Positions 1 to 8,155 of a stretch of DNA of 11,707 nt are shown piece by piece. The stretch lies in the NCBI GenBank assembly GCA_023429275.1, contig JAEYWB010000099.1:1-11707 (forward strand). The letters are read 5' to 3'. Position 1 is the first letter of the stretch, and the number at the start of each line of letters is the position of its first letter. This DNA is from Planctomycetota bacterium (GTDB lineage Bacteria; Planctomycetota; Planctomycetia; Planctomycetales; Planctomycetaceae). A model generated the notes under the pieces. The model was not told where the DNA came from. It made no database searches and worked only from the letters and a program-made list of their open reading frames with translations. The position numbers were made by a program, and so were the translations under genes.

Positions 1-1097
<1,097 letters not shown>

Positions 1098-1098
<1 letters not shown>

Positions 1099-1228
1099 TG
1101 TTTTGGCACAGCCAGGACTTGGGGTTCGTGAGATCAGCCGGAACGCGCCAGCGTCCGGTTCGAACCGGGGGCTAGCGCCCGCCGGCTCATGGACGCAACT
1201 CAAAATCCTTGGTGTGACAAAGCAGTAG
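1098..1228. repeat. 131-bp near-palindromic dispersed repeat, copy 1
   Basis: This is the first of two copies of a 131-bp element; the other lies at 3762-3892. By hand alignment they differ at 12 positions (about 91% identity) with no gaps. The element is an imperfect palindrome centred on CCGGTTCGAACCGG (1155-1168), flanked by AGCCGG...CGC and GCGCCCGCCGGCT arms. The outer arms TTTTGGCACAGCCAGGACTT and CAAAATCCTTGGTGTGACAA are roughly inverted copies of each other. It starts at the last base of the histidine kinase stop codon, and TAGTG occurs at both borders (1096-1100 and 1226-1230), which could be a target duplication or chance. No coding capacity is apparent. It resembles a MITE or REP-like sequence that would form a large hairpin at the 3' end of the kinase transcript. 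Confidence 0.85.
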
Positions 1229-1240
1229 TGCGACTTTCGG

Positions 1241-1264
1241 GTTCGCCCTTTGAAGGGGGCGAAC
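1241..1264. other. Short stem-loop in the kinase-manC gap
   Basis: GTTCGCCC (1241-1248) and GGGCGAAC (1257-1264) form a perfect 8-bp stem around an 8-base loop. There is no T-rich tail on either strand, so it is not a convincing intrinsic terminator. The rest of the kinase-manC gap (1229-1418) holds only this stem, the weak promoter candidate and the manC ribosome binding site. Confidence 0.45.
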
Positions 1265-1337
1265 CGAGCACTCGAGTCGGCGGTTCCAGGAGGAGTGACT
1301 GGAGGACTCGCTCGCTCGATCGATCGAGAGCTCCCTG

Positions 1338-1366
1338 TTGCCCGAGGTGGCCCGTCCTGAAATGAT
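1338..1366 (+). promoter_or_regulatory. Possible sigma-70-type promoter for manC
   Basis: TTGCCC at 1338-1343 and AATGAT at 1361-1366 are separated by exactly 17 bases. Each hexamer matches four of six consensus positions. It would give a leader of roughly 45 bases before the GTG start of manC. In GC-rich DNA such matches can arise by chance, so this is only a candidate. Confidence 0.3.
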
Positions 1367-1406
1367 CTTTCGACCGGAGAGCCGATTCGCGCCGGGTCAA
1401 AGTGTC

Positions 1407-1410
1407 GGAG
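1407..1410 (+). promoter_or_regulatory. Shine-Dalgarno that decides the manC start
   Basis: GGAG at 1407-1410 lies eight bases before the GTG at 1419. The open frame reaches back to a TTG at 1338, but that codon has no such site. The nucleotidyltransferase signature (HAVIMAGGSGTRFWP) begins three residues after this GTG, as is normal for the family. This supports 1419 over the longer reading. Confidence 0.7.
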
Positions 1411-1418
1411 AACGAGAC

Positions 1419-2486
1419 GTGCTGCATGCGGTGATCATGGCGGGGGGAAGCGGAACGCGGTTCTGGCCGGCAAGCCGCCGCGAGCGCCCCAAGCAGTTCC
1501 TGACGCTCTTTGGCGACCGGTCGCTGATTCAGCTCGCCTGGGAGCGGAGCCGCGCGATCGCCGATTCCTCCCGCTGCTGGGTCGTCACCGGAGCCAGCCA
1601 CGCGGACCTCGTGCGAGAGCAGCTCCCGGACCTGCCGCCGGAAAATCTCCTGGTCGAACCCTGCCCACGAAACACCGCCCCCTGCATCGGTCTCGCGGCG
1701 GTCCGGCTGCGGCAACGAGACCCGGACGCCGTGATGGCCGTGCTCCCTTCGGACCAGCTCATCACACCGGCCGGAGAGTTCGCCGCGACGGTCCGGTCGG
1801 CGGCCGACGTCATCGGCCAGCGGCCCGAGGCGATCGTCCTGTTCGGTATCCGTCCGACCTATCCGGCCACCGGGTTCGGTTACATCGAATCGGGGGAACC
1901 GCTCGCGGACCGCAGCGATGTCCGGAGCGTTTCACGATTCCGCGAGAAGCCGAACTTCGAGACCGCCAAAGCGTTCCTCGAGTCGGGCCGGTTTCTCTGG
2001 AACAGCGGCATCTTTGTCTGGCGGGCGGCGCGGATTCTTGACGCGCTCGCGCGGCATGAGCCCGATCTCGCCGCCGGGCTGAAGCAGATCGAATCCGCCC
2101 CCGACTGGGATCTTGCCGTCTCGGAGTATTTTTCGACGCTCCGCTCGATTTCGATCGACTACGCGGTCCTCGAACGGGAGGCGTCGACATGTCTCGTCCA
2201 GGAAGGGGCGTTCGAGTGGGATGATGTCGGCAGCTGGGAAGCGGTCGCCCGCCGCTCGGCCCCGGACAACGATGGCCACGTCGTCCGCGGTCTCCATCGG
2301 GGGATCGACTCCCGCCATCTCATCGTCCAGTCCACGGCGGATCACCTCGTCGCGACGATCGGCGTCGAGGATCTCGTGATTGTTCATACCACGGACGCGA
2401 CCCTCGTCGCGCGGCGGAACGACGAAGACGGGATGAAACGGCTCATCGAGCTCCTCAAGTCGTCCGGCCTGGACGGTTCTCTGTAG
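1419..2486 (+). CDS. manC: Mannose-1-phosphate guanylyltransferase (GDP-mannose pyrophosphorylase)
   Basis: Makes GDP-mannose from GTP and mannose-1-phosphate in the cytosol, feeding synthesis of mannose- or fucose-containing glycans. The 355-residue protein opens with the nucleotidyltransferase signature MAGGSGTRFWPASRRERPKQ (residues 7-26), where the FWP form is typical of GDP-mannose pyrophosphorylases. Later come VEPCPRNTAPCIGLAA (sugar/nucleotide pocket), AVLPSDQLI, the FREKPNFETA motif, FLWNSGIFVWRA and the late WDDVGSW motif. This is the short single-domain form; the C-terminal phosphomannose isomerase cupin of the fused ManC/AlgA type is absent, so the isomerase step must be encoded elsewhere. 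The start is GTG, chosen for the GGAG site eight bases upstream. It converges with mutY: its TAG (2484-2486) is followed at once by the last base of the mutY stop codon on the other strand. No other sugar-nucleotide genes are next to it. Confidence 0.92.
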   Translation: MLHAVIMAGGSGTRFWPASRRERPKQFLTLFGDRSLIQLAWERSRAIADSSRCWVVTGASHADLVREQLPDLPPENLLVEPCPRNTAPCIGLAAVRLRQRDPDAVMAVLPSDQLITPAGEFAATVRSAADVIGQRPEAIVLFGIRPTYPATGFGYIESGEPLADRSDVRSVSRFREKPNFETAKAFLESGRFLWNSGIFVWRAARILDALARHEPDLAAGLKQIESAPDWDLAVSEYFSTLRSISIDYAVLEREASTCLVQEGAFEWDDVGSWEAVARRSAPDNDGHVVRGLHRGIDSRHLIVQSTADHLVATIGVEDLVIVHTTDATLVARRNDEDGMKRLIELLKSSGLDGSL

Positions 2487-3632
<1,146 letters not shown>

Positions 3633-3693
3633 GTGGGAAGAACGTCGTGAGGGGAACGGAGATGACAGCGGCGTACCAGATGGCAGGACCTGC

Positions 3694-3730
3694 GAAACAA
3701 CGCAAGCCCACCGGATGCGATGGGCTTGCG
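3694..3730 (-). terminator. Stem-loop with T-rich trailer, likely terminator of the TPR gene
   Basis: CGCAAGCCCA (3701-3710) and TGGGCTTGCG (3721-3730) form a perfect 10-bp stem with a 10-base loop. Read on the minus strand the stem is followed by TTGTTT (3695-3700), as in an intrinsic terminator, while the plus strand has no T-run after it. It lies between the 3' end of the TPR gene and the start of mutY, both on the minus strand, so it would stop TPR transcription before mutY. It could equally be a member of a dispersed hairpin family. Confidence 0.5.
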
Positions 3731-3761
3731 AAGAGAGCTGCGGTCCCCTGCCTGTCTCCTG

Positions 3762-3892
3762 GTGTTCTGGCACAGCCAGGATTTGGGGTTCGTTCGATTA
3801 GCCGGAACGCGCTAGCGTCCGGTTCGAACCGGGGGCTAGCGCCCGCCGGCTAATGGATGCAACCCAAAATCCTTCGTGTGACAAAGCCCTAG
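3762..3892. repeat. 131-bp near-palindromic dispersed repeat, copy 2
   Basis: Second copy of the element at 1098-1228, same length, about 91% identical, same orientation relative to the window. It is centred on the same palindrome CCGGTTCGAACCGG (3819-3832). Several differences restore symmetry: GCTAGCG here replaces GCCAGCG, improving pairing with GCTAGCGCC in the other arm. Its right border overlaps the TAG stop codon of the TPR gene (3889-3891), as the left border of copy 1 overlaps the kinase stop. Borders here read GGTGT and CCTAG, so no target duplication is evident. It fills most of the gap between the TPR gene and mutY. Confidence 0.85.
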
Positions 3893-5250
3893 GGAGACAA
3901 AGGAGGAAGCGTCGGGAGGTTCCCCGAGATCGGCTGCGCGGGAGTCGGCACCGACGGAGGGCTCGGGCTGGCCGGCGTCGGACTCGGCGACGGATTCGGC
4001 TTCGGCGCCACGGGCAACGGAAGCTCGACGCCCGAGCCGTCAGCCGGAGGGACCGGGTTCGTCGGCCCGAGTGGCGGACGGGCCGCGGGAGGGACAGTCG
4101 ACGGCTTGGGGGCCATCGGCAGCTCGCCAGGAGCGGGACCGAGGTTCGGAGCCGGGGGAAGCGGCACCCCTGCATTGCCTCGCGGCAGAACCGGGGTCGT
4201 CGTCGTTCCCGGGGCAGGCGTCGCCACGTTACCGGCCGGGGCCGGCTGATTCAGGAACGCCTGAAGTCCTGGCGTCGCGCCGCCGAGCTTCGAGGCGGAC
4301 TCGAGGATCTCGCGGGCGCGGGGATCGTTGTCGAGATACATCACCACGCCGAGCAGGAAGAGCCGCTGCGTATCCCGGACATTGGCGTTGGCCCACTGGA
4401 CCACCGCTTCCTTGAGATGCTCCTTTGCAAGGCGGTTCTCGAGTCCAAGGAGCTCGTCGAGTTTCGGGAACCGCGAAGGCAGCTGCGGATCGAGGGCCGC
4501 CGCCTCCTCAAAGGTGTTCGCGGCTTCGACGAGCCGTCCCTTTCCGATGAACGCGACCGCCAGCCGGAAGTACGGATCGGGAATGTCCTCGGCCGCCTCG
4601 ATCGCCTTCTCGTAGGCCTGCGCGGCGTTGTTGTACCGGCCGGCCCGGAGCTGCTGATCTCCGGTATCCTGCAGACGGAGAGCCCGGATCTGCGCTTCAG
4701 GTGTCGACGGCTTGACGAGCTTCGGATGCGTCTGGACGTTCGGCCGGACATTCAGCGGATCACGGCCGAATGTCTGGCCGACCTGGTTCTGGTCGAGCAT
4801 CGGCAGGCTGAACGCGCCGGACGGCGGCGGAGCCCGATCAATGGTGCTGGGGATCTCCGGGTAGAGGTAGGGAGAGGTCACCGCTCCGTAGCCATACCCA
4901 TAGCCGTACGGAGCGTATCCGCCGTACCCATATCCGTAAGGGGCGACGTAGACGGGGGGCGCGATGATCGGACCGCCCCACCCCGGGCCCCATGAGGGCC
5001 CGCTGTAAACCGACAGGCCCGGGCCATAGAAGCTCGATCCGGCGCTGTAGTAGCTGAAGCCCCCGCCGCGTCCGCCGATCGAGATTCCGAAGGCGGGACC
5101 GCTTCTGTAGAAGCCGCCGCTTCGTCCCCAGCTGCCGCCGTGATAGTGGTCGTGGAACGGGTCCGCCTGTCCAGCCGCTGCCGACAGCCCGGCCATCAGC
5201 GACATCGCGACTCCGACGCGACGCGCGGCACACAATGCGAAACGGAACAT
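3889..5250 (-). CDS. Secreted Gly/Tyr-rich TPR protein with proline-rich tail
   Basis: Function unknown. The 453-residue protein starts at ATG 5250, preceded by GGGGAG (5262-5267) eleven bases upstream. Residues 1-29 look like a signal peptide: basic MFRFALCAARR, hydrophobic core VGVAMSLMAGLSAAAG, likely cleavage near AGQA/DP. Residues 30-135 are rich in Gly, Tyr, Ser and His, including HDHYHGGSWGRSGG and a tandem ten-residue unit, APYGYGYGGY then APYGYGYGYG (103-122). Residues about 185-325 carry tetratricopeptide-like helices (TGDQQLRAGRYNNAAQAYEKAIEA; PYFRLAVAFIGKGRLVEAANTFEEAAAL; LFLLGVVMYLDNDPRAREIL). Residues 335-453 are a low-complexity Pro/Ala/Ser/Thr tail. TPRs suggest a protein-binding scaffold in the periplasm or envelope; the tail may be a flexible spacer. 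The stop codon lies at the border of a 131-bp palindromic repeat. Its transcription diverges from that of the peroxiredoxin gene. Confidence 0.82.
   Translation of the reverse strand: MFRFALCAARRVGVAMSLMAGLSAAAGQADPFHDHYHGGSWGRSGGFYRSGPAFGISIGGRGGGFSYYSAGSSFYGPGLSVYSGPSWGPGWGGPIIAPPVYVAPYGYGYGGYAPYGYGYGYGAVTSPYLYPEIPSTIDRAPPPSGAFSLPMLDQNQVGQTFGRDPLNVRPNVQTHPKLVKPSTPEAQIRALRLQDTGDQQLRAGRYNNAAQAYEKAIEAAEDIPDPYFRLAVAFIGKGRLVEAANTFEEAAALDPQLPSRFPKLDELLGLENRLAKEHLKEAVVQWANANVRDTQRLFLLGVVMYLDNDPRAREILESASKLGGATPGLQAFLNQPAPAGNVATPAPGTTTTPVLPRGNAGVPLPPAPNLGPAPGELPMAPKPSTVPPAARPPLGPTNPVPPADGSGVELPLPVAPKPNPSPSPTPASPSPPSVPTPAQPISGNLPTLPPLSP
4885..4944 (-). repeat. Tandem 30-bp coding repeat (Tyr-Gly units)
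   Basis: Two adjacent 30-base units inside the TPR gene encode APYGYGYGGY and APYGYGYGYG. They differ in the last residues and at several third positions, so the duplication is not fresh or is maintained by selection on the amino acids. Such short tandem units are prone to length change by replication slippage. Confidence 0.7.
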
Positions 5251-5318
5251 TTTCGTCTGAACTCCCCGGCCCTGATCGGGCTGTGCCCTCTGGCACTTTT
5301 TGTTCCACACCGACAATC

Positions 5319-5347
5319 ATTGCACCCGGTCGGCGTCACGGAGTCAA
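5319..5347 (-). promoter_or_regulatory. Possible promoter for the TPR gene
   Basis: On the minus strand TTGACT (5342-5347) and TGCAAT (5319-5324) are 17 bases apart. The -35 hexamer matches five of six consensus bases and the -10 four of six. It lies about 70 bases upstream of the ATG at 5250, oriented correctly. Confidence 0.45.
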
Positions 5348-5388
5348 CAGGCTTCCGCCTTGGCAGGGTCTGATTCTCCGGCAGGCGT

Positions 5389-5417
5389 TTGACCGCCCGT
5401 GAGGACACCCGTATTCT
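5389..5417 (+). promoter_or_regulatory. Possible promoter for the peroxiredoxin gene
   Basis: TTGACC (5389-5394) and TATTCT (5412-5417) are separated by exactly 17 bases; each matches at least four consensus positions. It points towards the peroxiredoxin start about 95 bases downstream. Together with the minus-strand candidate at 5319-5347 it makes a divergent promoter pair in the 261-base gap. Confidence 0.5.
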
Positions 5418-5511
5418 CGATCTGGTTCTCCTTGCGTCCCGCCCGTGCCGGTCCCGCGTTGCGGCCGTGCCCACCCCATTGATCCTGCCACCAGTCCCCG
5501 GGAGTTTCGAG

Positions 5512-6090
5512 ATGGTTCGCCTCGCTCAAATTGCGTCGGTCGCTGCGCTCTCGCTGTTTGTCACGATTCAGGAAACCGGTGCCGCGGACCTCAAGGTCGG
5601 CGACAAGGCCCCGACCTTTTCCGTCAAGGACGACAGCGGCAAGGATTGGAAGTCGGCCGACCACTTCGGCAAGAAGATCGTCGTCGTCTACTTCTATCCT
5701 GCCGACTGCACCGGCGGCTGCACCAAGCAGGCGATCGGCTTCACGAAGGACGCCAAGGCTCTCGCGGATCTCGGTGTCGAGGTTGTCGGGGTGTGTGGCG
5801 ACTCGGTCAGGAATCACCAGCTCTTCAAGAAACGCGACTCGCTGACCGTCACTCTGCTCGCGGATGAAAAGGGAGAAGTCGCGGAGGCCTTCGGTGTTCC
5901 CTACACGCCGGGGGCGAAGGAAGTGAAGGTGATGATCGACGGCAAGGAAGAGGTCCTCGTCCGTGGTGTCACGACGAAGCGCTGGACCTACGTCGTCGGC
6001 AAGGACGGGAAGGTCGCCTACAAGAATGAAATGGTCAACGCGGCTGAAGACAGCCAGAAGATCATCGAGGTCGTGAAGGGACTGAAGTAA
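5512..6090 (+). CDS. Exported peroxiredoxin (AhpC/TSA, Bcp/PrxQ-like)
   Basis: Thiol peroxidase that would reduce hydrogen peroxide or organic peroxides outside the cytoplasm. The 192-residue protein starts at ATG 5512, seven bases after GGGAG (5500-5504). Residues 1-25 form a plausible signal peptide (MVRLAQIASVAALSLFVTIQ, then ETGAAD). The thioredoxin-like fold follows: LKVGDKAPTFSVKDDSG, then VVVYFYPADCTGGCTKQA. PADCTGGC (residues 63-70) fits the peroxiredoxin motif PxxxTxxC, making Cys70 the peroxidatic cysteine; Arg157 in KRWTYVV is a candidate for the conserved active-site arginine. The usual Bcp/PrxQ resolving Cys five residues after the peroxidatic one is absent (Ile75). Other cysteines are Cys66, four residues before, and Cys95 in VVGVCGDS. 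It may work by a 1-Cys mechanism or use Cys66 or Cys95. The gene has a good divergent promoter candidate; a long inverted repeat follows its stop codon. Confidence 0.88.
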   Translation: MVRLAQIASVAALSLFVTIQETGAADLKVGDKAPTFSVKDDSGKDWKSADHFGKKIVVVYFYPADCTGGCTKQAIGFTKDAKALADLGVEVVGVCGDSVRNHQLFKKRDSLTVTLLADEKGEVAEAFGVPYTPGAKEVKVMIDGKEEVLVRGVTTKRWTYVVGKDGKVAYKNEMVNAAEDSQKIIEVVKGLK

Positions 6091-6103
6091 GGAGTCAGAG
6101 CGG

Positions 6104-6233
6104 AGAGATTCACCACCAGGACACGAAGACACCAGGAAGAGAGAGGAACAGTGAGGATCGCAGGTCGTTCCTCGAGTTCAACGTGACCTGGTGCTTTCCT
6201 CCTTCGTGTCCTGGTGCCCTGGTGGTGATCTCT
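6104..6233. repeat. Long imperfect inverted repeat between peroxiredoxin and protease genes
   Basis: The left arm includes GAGATTCACCACCAGG and ACACGAAGACACCAGGAAGA (about 6104-6140). The right arm, about 6186-6233, contains CCTGGTGC, CCTTCGTGTCCTGGTGCCCT and GGTGGTGATCTC, the inverted counterparts. The right arm carries one extra CCAGGGCA-like unit relative to the left, so the stem has a bulge. The central ~50 bases (about 6140-6185) show no clear structure. It would form a large RNA hairpin in any peroxiredoxin-protease transcript and could attenuate read-through, but it lacks the T-run of an intrinsic terminator. The repeated CACCAGG word suggests a dispersed planctomycete repeat family. 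Confidence 0.75.
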
Positions 6234-6267
6234 TTTCGCTGTCCTGGGAGTTGGTCTGGAGTGTCAG

Positions 6268-8016
6268 ATGCCGCTCGCCCGATGTTCTGTGGTTCTGCTG
6301 TTTCTCTCGCTTTTTCTCGCTGCCGGTCGCGGCGTTCTCGGAGCTGAAGCCTCGGTCCTTGAAGCCCAGGCCGCGCGGGTCAGGGTCGTCCAGGAGATCT
6401 GTCCGACCGTCGTGGCGATTTTCGCTCCGCAGGCGAAGGGGGGCGGCTCCGGGGTCCTCGTGTCGCAGGACGGCTTTGCCGTCACGAATTTTCACGTGGT
6501 CCAGGGACTCGGTCCCTTCATGAAGTGCGGACTCAACGACGGCAAGGTTTATGACGCCGTCCTCGTGAGCATCGATCCGACAGGGGACGTCGCTCTCATC
6601 CAGCTTCTCGGACGCGACGACTTCCCCGCCGCGAAGATCGGCAACAGCGACGACGTCCGCCCGGGAGACTGGTGCTGGGTCGTCGGGAACCCGTTCCTCC
6701 TGGCGACAGACTTCCAGCCGACCGTCACCTACGGAGTCGTCAGCGGGACGCATCGCTACCAGTACCCCGCCGGGACGATCCTCGAGTACACCGACTGCCT
6801 GCAGGTCGATGCCTCGATCAACCCGGGAAACTCGGGTGGTCCTCTGTTCAACGCCCGAGGCGAACTGGTGGGCATCAATGGCCGCGGCTCGTTCGAGAAG
6901 CGGGGACGGGTCAACGTCGGGGTCGGCTACGCCATCTCGATTAACCAGGTGATGCACTTCTACGATCACCTCAAGAGCGGCCGCGTCGTCGATCACGCGA
7001 CGCTCGGGGCGACGGTCCAGACCGATGCGGACGGCAACGTCATCATTTCCAACATCCTCGAGCAGTCGGAGGCGTACCGTCGGGGTCTGCGGTCCGGGGA
7101 TGAACTGGTCTCGTTCGCCGGGCGGCCGATTCGGAGCGTCAACCAGTTCAAGAACATCCTCGGGATCTACCCCAAGGGGTGGAAGCTGCCGATCTCGTAC
7201 TCCCGCGACGGACAGAAGACCGACACCGTCGTCCGTCTCCGGGCGCTGCACCGTTCCGTCGAGCTGAACCCACAGGAAGAGAAGGAAGAGCCGCAGCCGA
7301 GTCCGATTCCCCTTCCGAAGAAGCCCGGACGAAAGCCCGGAGAGTCTCCGCAGGGGCCGCATGGCGAGAAAACGGAGATCCCCGAGAAGTACAAGCACCT
7401 CTACGAAGAGAAGTCAGGGTTCGCGAACTACTACTTCAATCGCACGGCGCGGGACCGCCTGATGGGCTCGCTGAAGCCCTGGGGAGACTTTCAGCCGGCA
7501 AACGCGGTCTGGACCTTCGCCGGGAAGCGCGATGGCCAGGAAGAGATGCAGCTCAAGCTGACCGAGACGGCGGTCGGTCTCCGCGTCGGGAAGGAGGCCC
7601 TCGTCCTGTCACTCGAAGGAGACCCGACGACCGATCCCCCCGGCTCCGGCGGCCTCCTGCTCGCCCTCGCTCACCTGCGGCAGCTTCTGGTCGATCCGGG
7701 GCATTTCACCGAGTTCTACTACCTCGGCAGTGAGCCGCTCGATGGTGTTGGCGAAAAAGTCGATGTCGTCATTACGACTCGCGGCTCGACCACGACCCGC
7801 TGGTATTTCGCCCGTCCCGAGCCGCGGCTTCTTGGCTGGGATACCTCGGTCGAGGAAGATCTCGACGAGTGCGAGATCCGTATCCAGGAGATGGGCGAAG
7901 TCGCCGGCCGCCGCTTTCCGACGAAGATGACGGTGAGCAGCGGCGGCAAGTCCTACGCCGGATTGCAGATCGAAGCGGGAGACTGGGGGACCGGCGGGGC
8001 CGGAAAAACCCCCTGA
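6268..8016 (+). CDS. Secreted S1C (HtrA/DegP-like) serine protease with PDZ and unknown C-terminal domain
   Basis: Trypsin-fold protease expected to act on misfolded or specific envelope proteins. The 582-residue protein starts at ATG 6268, six bases after GGAG (6258-6261). Residues 1-26 are a signal peptide (hydrophobic VVLLFLSLFLAAG, likely cleavage after VLGA). The catalytic triad is complete: His76 in TNFHVV, Asp107 in DPTGDVALIQL and Ser189 in NPGNSGGPLF. A PDZ domain spans about 245-325 (VIISNILEQSEAYRRGLRSG, then DELVSFAGRPI). A charged, proline-rich linker (335-372) joins it to a ~210-residue C-terminal region beginning YKHLYEEKSGFANYYFNR. I recognise that region as recurrent in planctomycete S1C proteases but know no function for it. 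It replaces the second PDZ of DegP. It follows the peroxiredoxin gene in the same direction after 177 bases containing an inverted repeat; a shared envelope-stress role is conjecture. Confidence 0.88.
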   Translation: MPLARCSVVLLFLSLFLAAGRGVLGAEASVLEAQAARVRVVQEICPTVVAIFAPQAKGGGSGVLVSQDGFAVTNFHVVQGLGPFMKCGLNDGKVYDAVLVSIDPTGDVALIQLLGRDDFPAAKIGNSDDVRPGDWCWVVGNPFLLATDFQPTVTYGVVSGTHRYQYPAGTILEYTDCLQVDASINPGNSGGPLFNARGELVGINGRGSFEKRGRVNVGVGYAISINQVMHFYDHLKSGRVVDHATLGATVQTDADGNVIISNILEQSEAYRRGLRSGDELVSFAGRPIRSVNQFKNILGIYPKGWKLPISYSRDGQKTDTVVRLRALHRSVELNPQEEKEEPQPSPIPLPKKPGRKPGESPQGPHGEKTEIPEKYKHLYEEKSGFANYYFNRTARDRLMGSLKPWGDFQPANAVWTFAGKRDGQEEMQLKLTETAVGLRVGKEALVLSLEGDPTTDPPGSGGLLLALAHLRQLLVDPGHFTEFYYLGSEPLDGVGEKVDVVITTRGSTTTRWYFARPEPRLLGWDTSVEEDLDECEIRIQEMGEVAGRRFPTKMTVSSGGKSYAGLQIEAGDWGTGGAGKTP

Positions 8017-8155
8017 ACCGGACGAAACGCACCGTTCACGCAGGTCTGAATTTCTCGCTCACGGCATGGGGCGCGTCCTGTTTGCGGGGGGATGTTGTGC
8101 ACGGTTAATCTACCGAGCCCGCGCCCGAGCGCCTTTTGCTCCTAGACATCCCGCC

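Noticed and set aside
1150..1172. tRNA T-arm-like sequence (GGTTCGAACC) in both 131-bp repeats
   Set aside because: The match to a T-arm is a by-product of the central palindrome; no acceptor stem, D-arm or anticodon arm can be placed around it.
1315..1328. Perfect 14-bp palindrome CTCGATCGATCGAG upstream of manC
   Set aside because: It is a simple CGAT run next to CTCG repeats; with one copy and no regulator nearby I cannot support an operator.
3633..3773. 47-codon N-terminal extension of mutY from ATG 3773
   Set aside because: It would read through the terminator-like hairpin and into the 131-bp repeat, has no family similarity, and the conserved protein starts after TTG 3632.
3853..4995. 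380-codon plus-strand open frame opposite the TPR gene
   Set aside because: It starts in the dispersed repeat and is extremely Arg-rich, mirroring the Pro/Ala/Ser-rich tail of the TPR protein on the real strand.
6178..7398. 406-codon open frame antisense to the protease gene
   Set aside because: It overlaps the protease catalytic domain and the inverted repeat, and its composition is typical of a GC-rich antisense shadow.
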